From Pelargonium cotyledonis (lineage: Eukaryota > Streptophyta > Magnoliopsida > Geraniales > Geraniaceae), in NCBI GenBank assembly GCA_036897625.1, contig JAYMTA010000349.1:1-30759 (forward strand): a stretch of 30,759 nt of DNA. The letters are read 5' to 3'. How positions within the stretch are numbered: position 1 is the first letter of the stretch; each line of letters begins with the position of its first letter. The position numbers and the translations under genes are program-made. The notes below the pieces were generated by a model. It did not search any database. It was not told the DNA's origin and saw only the letters and a list, made by a program, of their open reading frames with translations. Below are positions 20,201-30,759 of this stretch, one piece after another.

Positions 20201-23200
20201 TGAGAGTGCCACAGCCAGACCAAATACACGGCTTAGTAACAAATTACCTGTGTTTCCTCGAGTTCATTTTTAGACAGTTGCATGTCTCCAGTAAGCTCTT
20301 TAACAATCATATTCAGTGGAGATAAACGGTGGCTAAAAGTTGATGTAACCTCTGCAGCTAATGCCTGTTGAATAAATATGACCAGGAATCAGCAATCAGC
20401 CACACTGCCTTCCCAAACACAGTCTGAACAAGAGAATAGCATATGAAAGAGTTTTACCTTCATGGGAGCAACATAGACTATCTTAAATTCATCCTTGTGC
20501 AGGAAGCCATCCCTAAAGTGCTGCCCAATCTGTGATAAAACATTTCAGTTGCTGATCACATAAATCCCAAATGTTCATCAAGCCAAAATTATCAAATTCT
20601 TACATTCCCTCTATGATTAGTACATATCAAAATTTGGAACTTAAAAGAAATATAGAACTATAAGATGTTATGCACGTTTCTCAAGAAACTTTTTAATCGT
20701 TGTCAATGTCACTGTTAAGATGTTATCAATAATTCAAAACAAACACTAGTATATAACATTTGTGTCCCATGACTAAACTTTTTAGATTTTCCATGTTTGA
20801 ACTATGTGTCTACAAACAACAGCTAATTTGAAATGGCTAAAAAAGGTCTAGTGCAATATTAAAATCTTATGTTAGTAGTTCACAGAGAAACGTGAATAGC
20901 AAAAAGTAAGGAAATTTTATTTTTCAGCAAGGAGTGGAATTTTAGAATCGCATAGAAAGGAAATTCATTCTAACATACTATATTGTAATATTCATTCTAG
21001 CTTCAACTAAGAGGTCCACATACAAAATGCATATTGAACAAATAGTAAAAGGCGGCCTCTACGGACTCAAATGTGATTATTATACCATCTCCTATATACC
21101 ATAACACCATTAACCTGTGGTCAAGAATCAGGCATATTATGAAACACCAAAACCAATAGAGATATAGCAAAGGAGTCGGCCCCGGCCGATGGAATTCTTA
21201 CTTCGTGCAAGATGGAAATCATGGCTATATTTGTCTTTCCTGCTCCTGTTGGAGCACAAACCTGCATGTGCATGAAAATCTCATCGGTAAGGAACATTTA
21301 AAGCAACACCACCAATAGTTTGATATTGGCATAGCAATCTAGCTCACCAAAATATTCTCATTAGTGTAGTAAACAGTTTGGAATATCCGGCTTTGAATAC
21401 GATTCAGAGATTTGTAACCGCGAAAAGCAGCTTGAGCAAAGTCATCTAACTCCGATATCTCAATCTGATCATGTATCAAAAATAGAAGACAATTCAGTGA
21501 GATGAGAATTAAACTAGTAGTGGCTACATAGAAGAGAAAACAATGGTGACCAAACTTGTTATCGTAGCAAGTAAAGGCAGTAGCAAAGCTTCTCTGAATA
21601 GGCTCGCAGTTCAGAAACATTAAGAGATATATTTAACAAATTATTGTTATTCTGTCGAGAATTTAGGTTTCGTAAAATATTGCACAGAAAGTAATTAGAA
21701 TTTCTGCATGGCAAAAATGTAAAATCCATTTAAACATTATTGTCTCTCACTCCATTAATTTTTTTTTTCTTTTTAAAGTGTAATAATTAATTTACGTAGA
21801 TAAAGATGTTAATCTGATCTTGAAAACAAATACCAGTGTTTTAAAAGGTGTGAGGTGCATTTGAGGCGATAGGGTCCTTTAAAGCCGAGGCGCGAGGCGC
21901 ACAATGAGGCGCGGGATTTTTTGAAGTGAGGCGCACTTTTAAAATTTATTAAATAATTTTAAGAACTTAAAACATTAAATTTGCCAAAAATATGTTTATA
22001 ATATAGATAAGTGAGATAAATCTAAAGACTAAAAACTATCAACATCATCTAAGTTGTCACCTCCGTCACTAGTACTATCAATAGATTTGTAGTGTTTTAG
22101 AGATATTTTGTTTATCCCTTCAACTAACTTACTGGACACCTATATATAAATGAAGTAGCACTAAACATTTTGATTTTTGGAAGCCACAAAGGACTTTTCA
22201 GCTTTCAAAATTTCAATTTACAATGCAAAAATCAATTTTTGTATTGTATAATTGACATTTTGAAGTCTAAGAAGTCATTTAATTAAATGGCCTGGTTACA
22301 TACATTATATTTTGAAGTTTGAAACCATATTTTGTATAAAAAACTGTTATAAGGTTATATATTTAGTGAGGCGCGCCTCTTGTTTTGCTGCATTTGTTTT
22401 GCTGAGTCTAGCCTAAGTCACCTAGCCTCAGCCATTTTGAGGCTCCATAATGCGCCTCGCGCAGTGGGCTTTTTTAAACACTGACAAATACAAAGAGCTA
22501 GATTGCACAAAGAAGCTCAATGAAATGAGTTGAACTTTCGATTTTGATGTACTTTTTTAAAACCCGGCTTCAAGTTACTCCATTTGACCCAAAATGAGAG
22601 TTCAATTTCCTAACTCTGTAAAAAATTAAGGATATGTTTGTTAAGATTGGACTTTCCCCATTATGTCCCCATGTGTCCTAGTAATAAATTGAAGGAGTTT
22701 TGCCTAACTTATCTTAAGGATATTGGTAATTCATGCATAACTAATTAACAAAAAAAAAAAAAATGGACACTCATTTTGAAATAGAGGAAGTATTGAGCAA
22801 ATAACAGTCATTTACAAAACTTTAGGTATATAAGTGAACCAAAACAGTCATTTCCGTCAAATGACGGTTAAATATGTTGATGTGGCATTAAAAACTAAAA
22901 CTAATTTATTTATAATAAATTACACATGTCAATTAATTTATATATAATAATGTCATGCAGGGGATGACTGTGCAAACTTTTATAAACTTTTATTTGTTTT
23001 TATTTTAAAAATATATATCTAATGCCGCATAGGAGCCAAGTGTGCAAACTTTTATTTAATTTTTATTTTTAGAATGTATTTAATACATATAAGTGCTGAC
23101 TGCACAAAATCTTTTTCTATAAGTATTTTTTAGAATATATATAATATTGTATCAGCATTTGTAACGGTCAACTGACGGAGGTCTCATTTGGTTCACTTTT

Positions 23201-26200
23201 GGATAGTAAAGGGATTAAATTTGTTGTCTATTTGGTTCATTCCCAAGAGTATAGAGAATTTTTTGGTGCTTTATCATTTATCTTATCATCTTTTGTTTCT
23301 ATCCAAAATAGGACTCTACTGAGCCCATATATATACTTCGCATAATTCAATCCATAATATCAAGAGAATTATTCACAATGTCAACACATGCCAACCTCAC
23401 AAAAGACAAGTAGACCCCATTTATAAAACCAAAATGAATTATAGAGATAACTGATCAATAGGAAAAAGAAGTTAGTCTGCACACATCTCAATCTATAGAT
23501 ATAGACAGGGATAATGGTTCTGGCAACCTACTACATGTTTTTGTTGTTGTGCGCAAAACTGCAGGCATAAAAGTATAAAAGAAAAATAGGAGCCACAAAA
23601 AGATGAGGTTGAAAACCGATTGAAAGGTCCTCCAAATGAAAAACAAAAACAAAACAAAAAAAAAAAACAATATTTGACCAGAATTTGAAGAAAAAAAATA
23701 CTTGGAAAAAATACAAAATAAAAAACCAAAATGTCACATTCTGCTCTATCACAAGTCATAGTATCAATTTTCTTCACAAAATTGGTAACTCTATCAATGA
23801 ACAAGCCTCATTCTTAAGAGCAAGCACAAAAAATAAACAAATTTCTTGTAAGATTAATATTCTATAATGACATAAATGAACTTGTGACATGCCAAAAAAA
23901 TTATTAAAAAAACTGTACCAGTTTTTCACCAGGCTTCAATTCTGCTGTCAGCGTAGGAGGGATTAAGACCTCCTCGTATCCCTTAAAATGCTTCCTGACA
24001 GTTCCTTGAGGAAGTGCAGTAACTGCTAATGTGTGAGGGCCCTGCCCAGTCCAAACCAGATCATCAATATGAGTCTTCTTCTCACTTGCTTGAAGTAAAG
24101 AAGAAAAATTTGCAGCAGAAAATTCACTATCCAGCCCATATTCAATTCCCCGTCTATTTTTCTTCTCCTCCTTGCGCCGAAGTTTATCAATCTGCCGTTC
24201 AGATTCAGTTTGAACAGTAACCTAAGGGAGAAGTGGGAAGTGACTTATTAGTGTGAGAAATAGACCTCCAGTTACTTACAAGTTAATACTTAATAATGCA
24301 ATTCATTTATATAAATATAACTACTACCTGAGTGCCATAACTAGGCATACGAGATTGAGTGTTTGAAGCCATTTTATCAGATTTCAATACCGAAAAGCCA
24401 TGATGGATGACATCAACAAGTTCCTTTCGATGCTGGAAACAACGGAGAAAACACTAACATCAAATAAGAAGAAAATTTTGAGAACAAACTTCAAGAGTAT
24501 TAGGCCATCAAATATAAAATGTAAAATGAAGAGAAAATTCTATTCTTTGACAGATTTAAATTAAACCAATTAGATAAGGATAACAAACTTGTCTCCCTTA
24601 ATAGAGAAAACCCCAAACTGGATGATCAAACCAAGAATGTTATCATTTTAGGTAACGTCAACTAGACAACCAAGGAGACAACGATACAAGAAGTGCAATT
24701 GAACACAAGAAACGCATATATGTCAAATCTAAATGATTCAAAGATCATCATAATAATCACATAAGAGAAAGATGACAGGTCAGTGGAGCACAGGGATACA
24801 CTTCAAAAAACACAAAAAAAAAAAAGAAAAACACTACCACCTCCAAGAGAGAGAGAGAGAAACCAAAACAACAATTAATTATCCTTACCGATATAAGATC
24901 TTGAACAACTTCAAATGCCCCATCCCCAACAAGATCCAACAAATCACCAGCTATCTTCACATATTAAAATAAATGAAATATATGAATTTCTGAAAATTGA
25001 GTTGCTCCAATACACTTGAATAGCCACTACACCGATAAAACTAGAAAGACAAGAATCATAATTAACAGTACCTCCTCGCCAGGTTTAGCTGAATCAAGCA
25101 CATGACATATGGCCATTGCCAATTCATCACGAGAAAGCTGTGATGTACTTCCCTTAACTATCTGATCACATTCATCTCGTAACCAAATCAAATTGAAATT
25201 CCCTCCATCACCAATGGAATGAGTATGTGTAGGATCATTATGACCATACCATCCACCATCGAAAGAAGAAGGTTCACCACTTTCATCATCAAATAGTTCC
25301 CCGTCCTCCAACGAAACATCCACCAAAAATCTAGTTGGTGCTTGGAAAACAAAGTTAGCACCAAATTCAAGTTCATAAGCACTCCCATGAGTGTGCGTTT
25401 TTGAAAGAAGAGCAGCCTCATGATTATCAGGCTGCAACTCGAAGAGCCTCTGAGCAAGCAAGACAACTTGCTGCAATCTAGCCTCTAAAATTGTTTGACC
25501 AAGAAGTTTTTCCAGTTCTAACCTGCATCCATATATCACTCACTACCTAAAAAATCTTGTACACAGATTTATGATCGTCTTTCACACAAGAAGAAAAATT
25601 ATGATCTTAATATTATACTGCAAAATTCCATATTCAACAACCAAGTTCTCTGCATTTTTGTAATTCTCATTTGATTTAAACATTTCTGAATAATCATCAA
25701 TACCTTCATCTTCAAGTCAAATTACACCTTCAGGAAAATTAAATCATAATAACCAAGGAATAAAAAGGTCCTTTAATACATCTTCGGCTTCCGTTATAAC
25801 TAAGTGAAATTTGAAAAGGGAAAAACCAAAGATAATTACTCGAAGACTGATTGCCAGTCGCCTTCTTGTTCTACCATTTCTCATGTATTATTCCCCATTT
25901 TTAACTCACAATAATTCAAAACTTCCAATTAGAGTATCAAAACAATAAGTAAAACCAACCAGGACCTAACATTTCAAGAATAAAAATTTATCAAACCAAA
26001 TTCATTTTCCAATGCATAATAAGGGGAAAATTAGATCATAGTAACCAGGGAACAAAAAAGGTTTTCAAATACATCTTCGGCAGTTCGGCTTCCGTCATAA
26101 CTAAGTGAAATTTGAAAAGGGAAAATTTTCTCGAAGACTTATTGTCAGTCACCTTCTTGTTATACCATTTCTCATGTATTATTCCCCATTTTTAACTCAT

Positions 26201-27047
26201 AATAATTTAAGACTTGCAATTAGAGTACCAAAACAATAAGTAAAACCAGCCAGCACCTAACATTTCAAGAACAAAATTTATCAAACCAAATTCATGCATA
26301 ATAAGGGGACACTGAAATCTTACTTATTCTGAGAAATATTTCTAGCCGAATTGTTCTCCACAGGCCCACCAAAAAGATGGTAAACTGTCACCGCTACCTC
26401 TGAAAATTCTTCGGAGGCTACTTCCCCACCAATCAACTCCACCACAGCACCAATGAACTGCTTATAACACTGACGCACTTCAAATGAAGCTGCATAAATA
26501 CATATGCATACCAGAATATGAGCTTAATCAAATAGGCAGCAATGACGATTGCATTAAAATGTAGAACCACATTATCAAATACCTTCTTCCCATTTATGAA
26601 CTATCTTTCGTGCCAACTTGGATTCTTCAAGTGAATTGGCCAAACTGTTTTCCACATATTTAAAATCAAAACATACAAATTCAAAAAACTTTTAATTAAT
26701 TAACGTTTTATGCTAAATTTGACATAAGGATTGAAAATCGATCAGCAGTATAAAGAATTCAGAAATGTTTTTCCACAAACAGATCGTTAATCTTAGTTTC
26801 GACAACTGTGCAGTGATCAGCAGCCAAATTAATGGCGAGAAGTATTATTTTCAGGTTCTTTAGTTCAGTTTCATAGTCTAGACAACCAAACAGAGAGATG
26901 AGAAAGGGAAATTCAGAATGTTGTGAGAGGACAATACTTTCGAGGCTTGTCGTGCGTTTTGAGGATGAGCTTTCGGTGGAGATAAGCTCTGTCGACATCG
27001 AATGGGTCTCGGAGAGAGTTGGTCAAGCGAGCCAGTTGAACCAACAT
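17265..27047 (-). CDS. DEXH14: DExH14 / ASCC3-type Ski2-like RNA helicase, 5' 19 exons only (811 aa, C-terminus missing)
   Basis: The family has two Brr2-like helicase cassettes (about 2,100 aa); ASCC3 homologues act in ribosome and RNA quality control. Minus-strand exons: 27047-26938, 26644-26583, 26489-26324, 25522-25072, 24954-24889, 24432-24328, 24221-23919, 21464-21348, 21261-21202, 20529-20458, 20364-20248, 20158-19997, 19044-18979, 18867-18715, 18636-18553, 18248-18174, 18082-17951, 17847-17782, 17330-17265. All borders are canonical and the frame is open. Start [16 protein letters not shown]. Motifs: CAPTGAGKT (462-470), TTPEKWD (547-553), DEVH (574-577), SAT (611-613), FVHSRKD (from 684), [17 protein letters not shown] (768-784). 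The sequence stops after [12 protein letters not shown] at an intact donor. The GRAGRP motif VI, the Sec63 domain and cassette 2 are not found to the left, so this stretch alone could not be an active helicase. A very long intron is unlikely but not excluded. Confidence 0.93.
19503..19592. repeat. Tandem duplication, two copies of about 40 bp, in DExH14 intron 12
   Basis: GTACGTTTGAAATGTTCATG..ATAACTTGA and GTAAGTTTGACATGTTGATG..ATAACTTGA lie 50 bases apart, each containing TGTTGAATC.T.GATAACTTGA. Confidence 0.6.
21834..22483. mobile_element. hAT-type MITE (650 bp) with perfect 8-bp target duplication, DExH14 intron 7
   Basis: The left end is CAGTGTTTTAAAAGG..GAGGTGC and the right end is GCGCCTCGCGC..TTTTTTAAACACTG, its inverted complement. 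ACAAATAC flanks it exactly at 21826-21833 and 22484-22491, an 8-bp duplication as made by hAT transposases. The subterminal parts are rich in GAGGCGC repeats in both orientations. There is no ORF, so it is non-autonomous. Confidence 0.92.
22578..22790. mobile_element. Stowaway-like MITE in DExH14 intron 7
   Basis: The left end CTCCATTTGACCCAAAATGAGAG mirrors the right end GGACACTCATTTTGAAATAGAGGAAG. TA lies on both sides (22576-22577, 22791-22792). The interior shares TATTGGTAATTCATGCATAA and flanking sequence with the copy at 5854-6105, so both belong to one family. Confidence 0.75.
22806..23215. repeat. Imperfect long-inverted-repeat element, probable MITE, DExH14 intron 7
   Basis: The left arm AAGTGAACCAAAACAGTCATTTCCGTCA and the right arm TGACGGAGGTCTCATTTGGTTCACTTTTGG are inverted complements with mismatches. 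Inside are about 75-base diverged tandem copies around GTGCAAACTTTTAT. No target duplication was identified and the ends are approximate. Confidence 0.55.
25734..26315. repeat. Tandem duplication of about 290 bp in DExH14 intron 3
   Basis: Two adjacent copies start near 25734 and 26026. Both contain ATACATCTTCGG, AACTAAGTGAAATTTGAAAA, TCTCATGTATTATTCCCCAT, CAAAACAATAAGTAAAACCA and CCTAACATTTCAAGAA in the same order. The divergence is modest and there are small indels. They lie between exon 4 and exon 3 and are noncoding. Confidence 0.85.
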
Positions 27048-27090
27048 TGCTGCTGCATATGCGGTCGTTTCGTTCTTGCAAGACTTCCTG

Positions 27091-27099
27091 AAACCCTAA
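27091..27099. promoter_or_regulatory. Telo-box AAACCCTAA upstream of DExH14 start
   Basis: AAACCCTAA lies 44 bases upstream of the DExH14 start codon, in the probable 5' leader. The motif is frequent at that position in plant housekeeping and translation-related genes. Function is inferred from position. Confidence 0.4.
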
Positions 27100-27215
27100 A
27101 ACTAGTAGAGAATTTGAATCACAATCGGAACGGAAATATTTCGGAACTGGACTTTTCGTTTCCTTGACGCCCCTAATGTTGATTCACACGTTTGCCCCAA
27201 AAAAAAAAAAAAAAA

Positions 27216-29105
27216 TTCCCCAGTGGTCTATAAAGTATCAAATTTGTTCGCTCGGGTCTTTAACGTTTACTTTGTTTCGCTCGGGTTCAAATTCTTTTTT
27301 TTCTCGCAAATGACATTCCGTTAATTTACTAGCTGAATCCATTAAAATTAACTGACGTGTTAAAATAAAATTGAAAAATAATTTATAAGATGTGATTTTA
27401 CTATTTTACCCTTTATACTTTTCACACTTTATAATTTTACCATCTTTTTTCCTCTAATCCTATCCCTCCCTCTTTTTTCTCCTCTCTCTCTCCATTTGCA
27501 AAACCACCCTTGCCTCTCTCTTCTTCCTCCCAAATAATAACCCATTTTTACTTCGTGACCGGAGATCTGACCTGAAAAAAAAGTTATAACCCCAAAAGTT
27601 TGAGCCATGAAATTATCATAAATTGAAAAGGGTTTGATACTCTAGAGGTCCCTCATCTATTAAAAAGCCACCAGCCAGGTCCCTAACAAAAGAATAAGCC
27701 ACAGCAGTCCTCCATTTAAAGGAAAATGGGTCACGCAAGTCTCACCGTTAGTTTGACCTAACGGAACCGTTAGTTCGGGTGATGTGGCGACACGTGACAT
27801 TTTATTTTGGGTGACATGTCGCTGAAGTGGCATTAGAAAAATAAATATAATAAATTTATCAAAATTATTTTTTGAACTAATCATTAAGCGACACGTGTCT
27901 CATTTTAAAATTTTAAATGTATTAAAATAATGTCACATGTAAAAATAAAATGACAATAATATAAATTATAATGTCACGTGGCGCTGACGTGGCATTTGAA
28001 TTTTTCATTTTAATTAAACTGACACATGTCACTTATTGGTTGGTTCAAAAATTAAATTAAAATATTTTAAAAGCCACGTCAGTGCCACGTGTGAAAGTAA
28101 ATAATAAAAATTAAAATGTCACATGGCACCACGTCACCCAAACTAACGGATCCGTTGGTCAAACTAACGATGGGACTTGTGTGGCCCATTTTCTTTTATG
28201 TGGGGAACTGTTGTGGCTTATTTCTTTATTAGAGACCTGACTGGTAACTTTTTAATAGGTGGAGGACCTCCAAAGTATTATACCCAATTGAAAAACACAT
28301 AAACAATGTCAAATTCATTGCACATAAAAACACTAATTCCAAGCCATTCACTTCGCTCCAAAACCAAAAACTCAAACAAAAACCAGTGGTGCTCCTTCAT
28401 TAAAACATATTGATTTTTAAATTAAACTCCAGTTATGCTTGTCCAGAAATTTATTACTCAAATTTATTCAAAGATTTTGTTGTATTTCTCGTACAAACAA
28501 ACCACTTCCATACAATTTTTTTTTTCTTTTGACAACACAAGATTTTCAGTTTTCTGTAAAATATAAATATATCTTTTTCATATATGCATTCCAGTAGCCG
28601 TGGCTCTCTTTTCTTCTTCTCCACCGAGCTCACTCTCCTAGTAAGGTCATTTCTTTGTCATTTCAAAAAAATGCTTAATTTAATCCCCAAAATCCAAGTC
28701 TCAATGATTTCTGATAATAGATTTATCTTGTAGGTTCTCTCTATCGCTATTAAATCACCAAACCCATCTCCAATCTTAGATTTTTGTTTCTGGGTTTTCT
28801 TCATTTGGTCCAATAATGGATTCGTCGGCGGTGAGAGAAAGGCAACAACGGAGATGGCTAGACTAGAGCGGATCAAAGCATAACGGTGGAGAGAGGGGCA
28901 AAAAAGTAAAATCACATTTTATAAATTGTTTTTCAATTTCATTTTAACACTGACAGTCAATTTTAACGGATTTCGTTAGTAACTTAACTGAATGCCCTTC
29001 GCGAGAACAAAAAACATGAATTTGGACCCGAGTGAAACAAAATAAACGTTAAGAACCCCATCAGAGCAAATTTGATACTTTAGGGACCTTTGAGGGACAT
29101 TTTCC
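27216..29105. mobile_element. Non-autonomous MULE-like element with about 200-bp terminal inverted repeats
   Basis: The left arm (to about 27418) and right arm (from about 28904) are long inverted complements. Shared pieces include AAAGTATCAAATTTG, TTTAACGTTTA.TTTGTTTC, CTCGGGT.CAAATTC, ATTTATAA.ATGTGATTTTAC and CCGTTAA. Poly-A/T tracts border both ends, so exact ends and target duplication are unclear. The interior has no convincing transposase. It contains a nested second element (27630-28285) and gene-like pyrimidine-rich stretches. Confidence 0.75.
27630..28285. mobile_element. Nested MULE-like element, 656 bp, with perfect 9-bp target duplication
   Basis: AATTGAAAA flanks it exactly at 27621-27629 and 28286-28294, the 9-bp duplication typical of Mutator-like elements. 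The ends are GGGTTTGATACTCTAGAGGTCC and the inverted complement of GGACCTCCAAAGTATTATACCC. Similarity continues for roughly 150 bases or more inward (CTATTAAAAAG, ATAAGCCACA, GTTAGTTTGACC, GGGTGATGTGG). It carries CACGTG at 27791, 27892, 27975 and 28086. It has no coding capacity and sits inside the larger element. Confidence 0.88.
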
Positions 29106-29173
29106 AAAAAAAAAATGTTTGTTTCCTATACACTAGTTTGTATTCCGTGCGTTACACAAAACATGAATAATTA

Positions 29174-29590
29174 GGAAAAAGGTTCAGTTTAGTTCCTGAA
29201 CTATCTAAAACGTTTGGATTTAGTCTCTCAATTTTCAAGTGTTTCAGAATAGTCCAAAGTTCACAAAAGTGATTGGAATTAGTCCAAAGTTTGACGAAAA
29301 CGTTTGACGGAAGGACATTCCGTCAAATAGGTAGACGGAATATGTTAGTTGTGTTGATGTGGAATTAGTCCATATTAGCACACTTGAAGGATTCTGTCTC
29401 TCCATTTGATGGAATGTCCTTCCGTCAAACGATTTACTCAAACTTTGGACTAAAATCAATCATTCTGCTCAACTTTGGACTAAAATCAATCGTTCTGCTC
29501 AACTTTGAACTATTGTGAAACACTTGAAACTTGAGGGACTAAATCCAAACATTTTTTATAGTCCAGGAACTAAATTAAACATTTTCCCTA
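29174..29590. mobile_element. Long-TIR non-autonomous element, 417 bp, flanked by AATAATTA
   Basis: The left arm (GTTTAGTTCCTGAACTAT, CGTTTGGATTTAGTC, GTTTGACGGAAGGACATTCC) reappears inverted on the right. AATAATTA flanks it at 29166-29173 and 29591-29598, an 8-bp match possibly part of a 9-bp duplication. The right arm has a 30-bp tandem duplication (CAACTTTGGACTAAAATCAA). It is MULE-like in structure and noncoding. Confidence 0.75.
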
Positions 29591-30759
29591 AATAATTATG
29601 ATAAACTAGTTTTGCAACCCAGTGATGCTCGGGTTCTGTTTCTTTAATTTTATATTTTAAAAATCATTTTAATTACAATAAAGTTGTTTTGCTCGATAAA
29701 AATTCATAATATTTTTTTTCCGTATTTTTAATATTTGTTTGATAAATAATTGAAATTACTTCGTGACTAATAATTTTATTTTTATTTTTAACTTCTCTCC
29801 TTTATATATATATATATTGGTAACAATGCATTCTTCAGAAATATGAAACTTTATCTGCCCGTTTTTCCTTTAACTTCATCAAAGTTTTTTTTTAATTTTT
29901 AATATCGTTGATTTTTTTGATTGGATGAACATATATATAACATATCTGACATGATTAGTCTTTTTCTTTTCCATTGGTTTCATCATCACTCGTGAGGGGT
30001 CTTGCTATTCGATCCACTTGCAAACACAATTATCATCTCCACCTTCACTATATACTAGTTTATGAGAGTATGTTTAATGCAATTAGAATGTTTTTATATT
30101 CATGTTTTTCATGTCCATAGGAGATGATTATATGTGAAAGAAAATAATGTTTACCTAAACATGTGTTGAGTTTTTATATCATATTATTAACATTTAAATT
30201 GAGTTTCTACCATTTAACATATATACATATATAAGGATTAGATTTTATTTAAATAATTACACAATTTCAATTATACATTATTAATTAATCAATTAAAAAT
30301 ACATTCAAGTTCATATTTGTTATTAAAAAAAGATATATGATTTTTTTTAGATCTCAAACGTGAATTGAATATGAATGACTTTTCATTATTCTTAGGGTAG
30401 CATATACCTTGATCGAATTCATCAATTTTTTAGTTGAGAGTGAAAAGATTGAGATAAAAGTGAAAACGTTCAATAGAGTAATATTGTGCTATGATGAAAT
30501 GGCGCTGCCCGTGGTTGTTGGGTAAGTCACAACACAATTTTATTTTGAGAAACAATCGCAACACAATTAGTGTTATTAAAATGAAGATGTATACGTAATG
30601 ATGCGCCTGTTTTAACCGGAGTCAAAAGCAAACACACTAGCATGTTGAGGTGGAGGTCTTCTTGTCCACGTACGCAAGGGTTTCCTACAAACTTCTAAGT
30701 CCAAGTCTTCCGATAGCCAAGGAACCTAAAATATTCTAAGTTTGAAGAAGATGTGCCCA
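29591..30759. other. AT-rich intergenic DNA at the right edge
   Basis: No gene is recognised. An ACTAGTTTTGCAACCCAGTG motif at 29605 resembles ACTAGTTTGTATTCCGTGCG at 29132, on the other side of the 29174-29590 element, and ACTAGTTTATG recurs near 30054. This suggests remnants of another repeat family. TA microsatellite runs occur near 29806-29818. The last 150 bases are GC-richer but show no convincing ORF. Confidence 0.5.

Noticed and set aside
23488-23804. Phe-rich overlapping ORFs on the minus strand
   Set aside because: They are translations of A/T-rich intron sequence with no conserved motif.
25188-25466. Second minus-strand frame within DExH14 exon 4
   Set aside because: It is a +1 shadow of the conserved helicase N-terminal exon.
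1-30759. CRISPR arrays, prokaryotic operons, rRNA genes, or a new defence-type gene cluster
   Set aside because: The repeats present are transposon ends or simple tandem duplications. Introns and gene families are plant nuclear, and the neighbouring genes have unrelated roles.

Overview
The window is nuclear DNA of a flowering plant, most likely a eudicot. It is AT-rich, its genes carry many short GT..AG introns, and the proteins belong to plant families (MYB-CC factor, SABRE/KIP, DExH14). Plant-type transposons are frequent: Stowaway and hAT MITEs, TRIMs, MULE-like elements and a LINE remnant. No CRISPR array, rRNA gene or credible tRNA gene was seen. The species cannot be named from the sequence.

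Layout, left to right. At 261-619 (+) is the last exon of an isoflavone-reductase/eugenol-synthase-like NADPH reductase. At 931-2763 (-) is a complete six-exon MYB-CC (PHR/PHL-type) transcription factor of 281 residues; its upstream region carries three identical GAATATTC palindromes and a G-box. At 4704-7427 (-) is a complete four-exon gene for an organellar ribosomal protein of the bL35 family (172 residues, probably mitochondrial). At 8590-15772 (+) are nine consecutive open exons from an internal and C-proximal part of a SABRE/KIP-type bridge-like lipid-transfer protein. Both the N-terminal bulk and the final exons are missing. At 17265-27047 (-) are the first 19 exons (811 residues) of a DExH14/ASCC3-type Ski2-like RNA helicase. 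They stop at an exon boundary between helicase motifs V and VI, and the second helicase cassette is absent.

The SABRE fragment and the DExH14 fragment run toward each other. Both end at an intact splice donor with no following exon, and the 1.5 kb between them (15773-17264) contains a decayed LINE. This looks like a rearrangement breakpoint, a pair of partial duplications, or an assembly join.

The region upstream of DExH14 (27.2-29.6 kb) is a nest of long-inverted-repeat, MULE-like elements. One has a perfect 9-bp target duplication and four CACGTG boxes. No multi-gene pathway or new defence-like system is evident: the genes are functionally unrelated neighbours. The main points of interest are the two broken genes, the regulatory palindromes upstream of the MYB-CC gene, and the mobile-element architecture.
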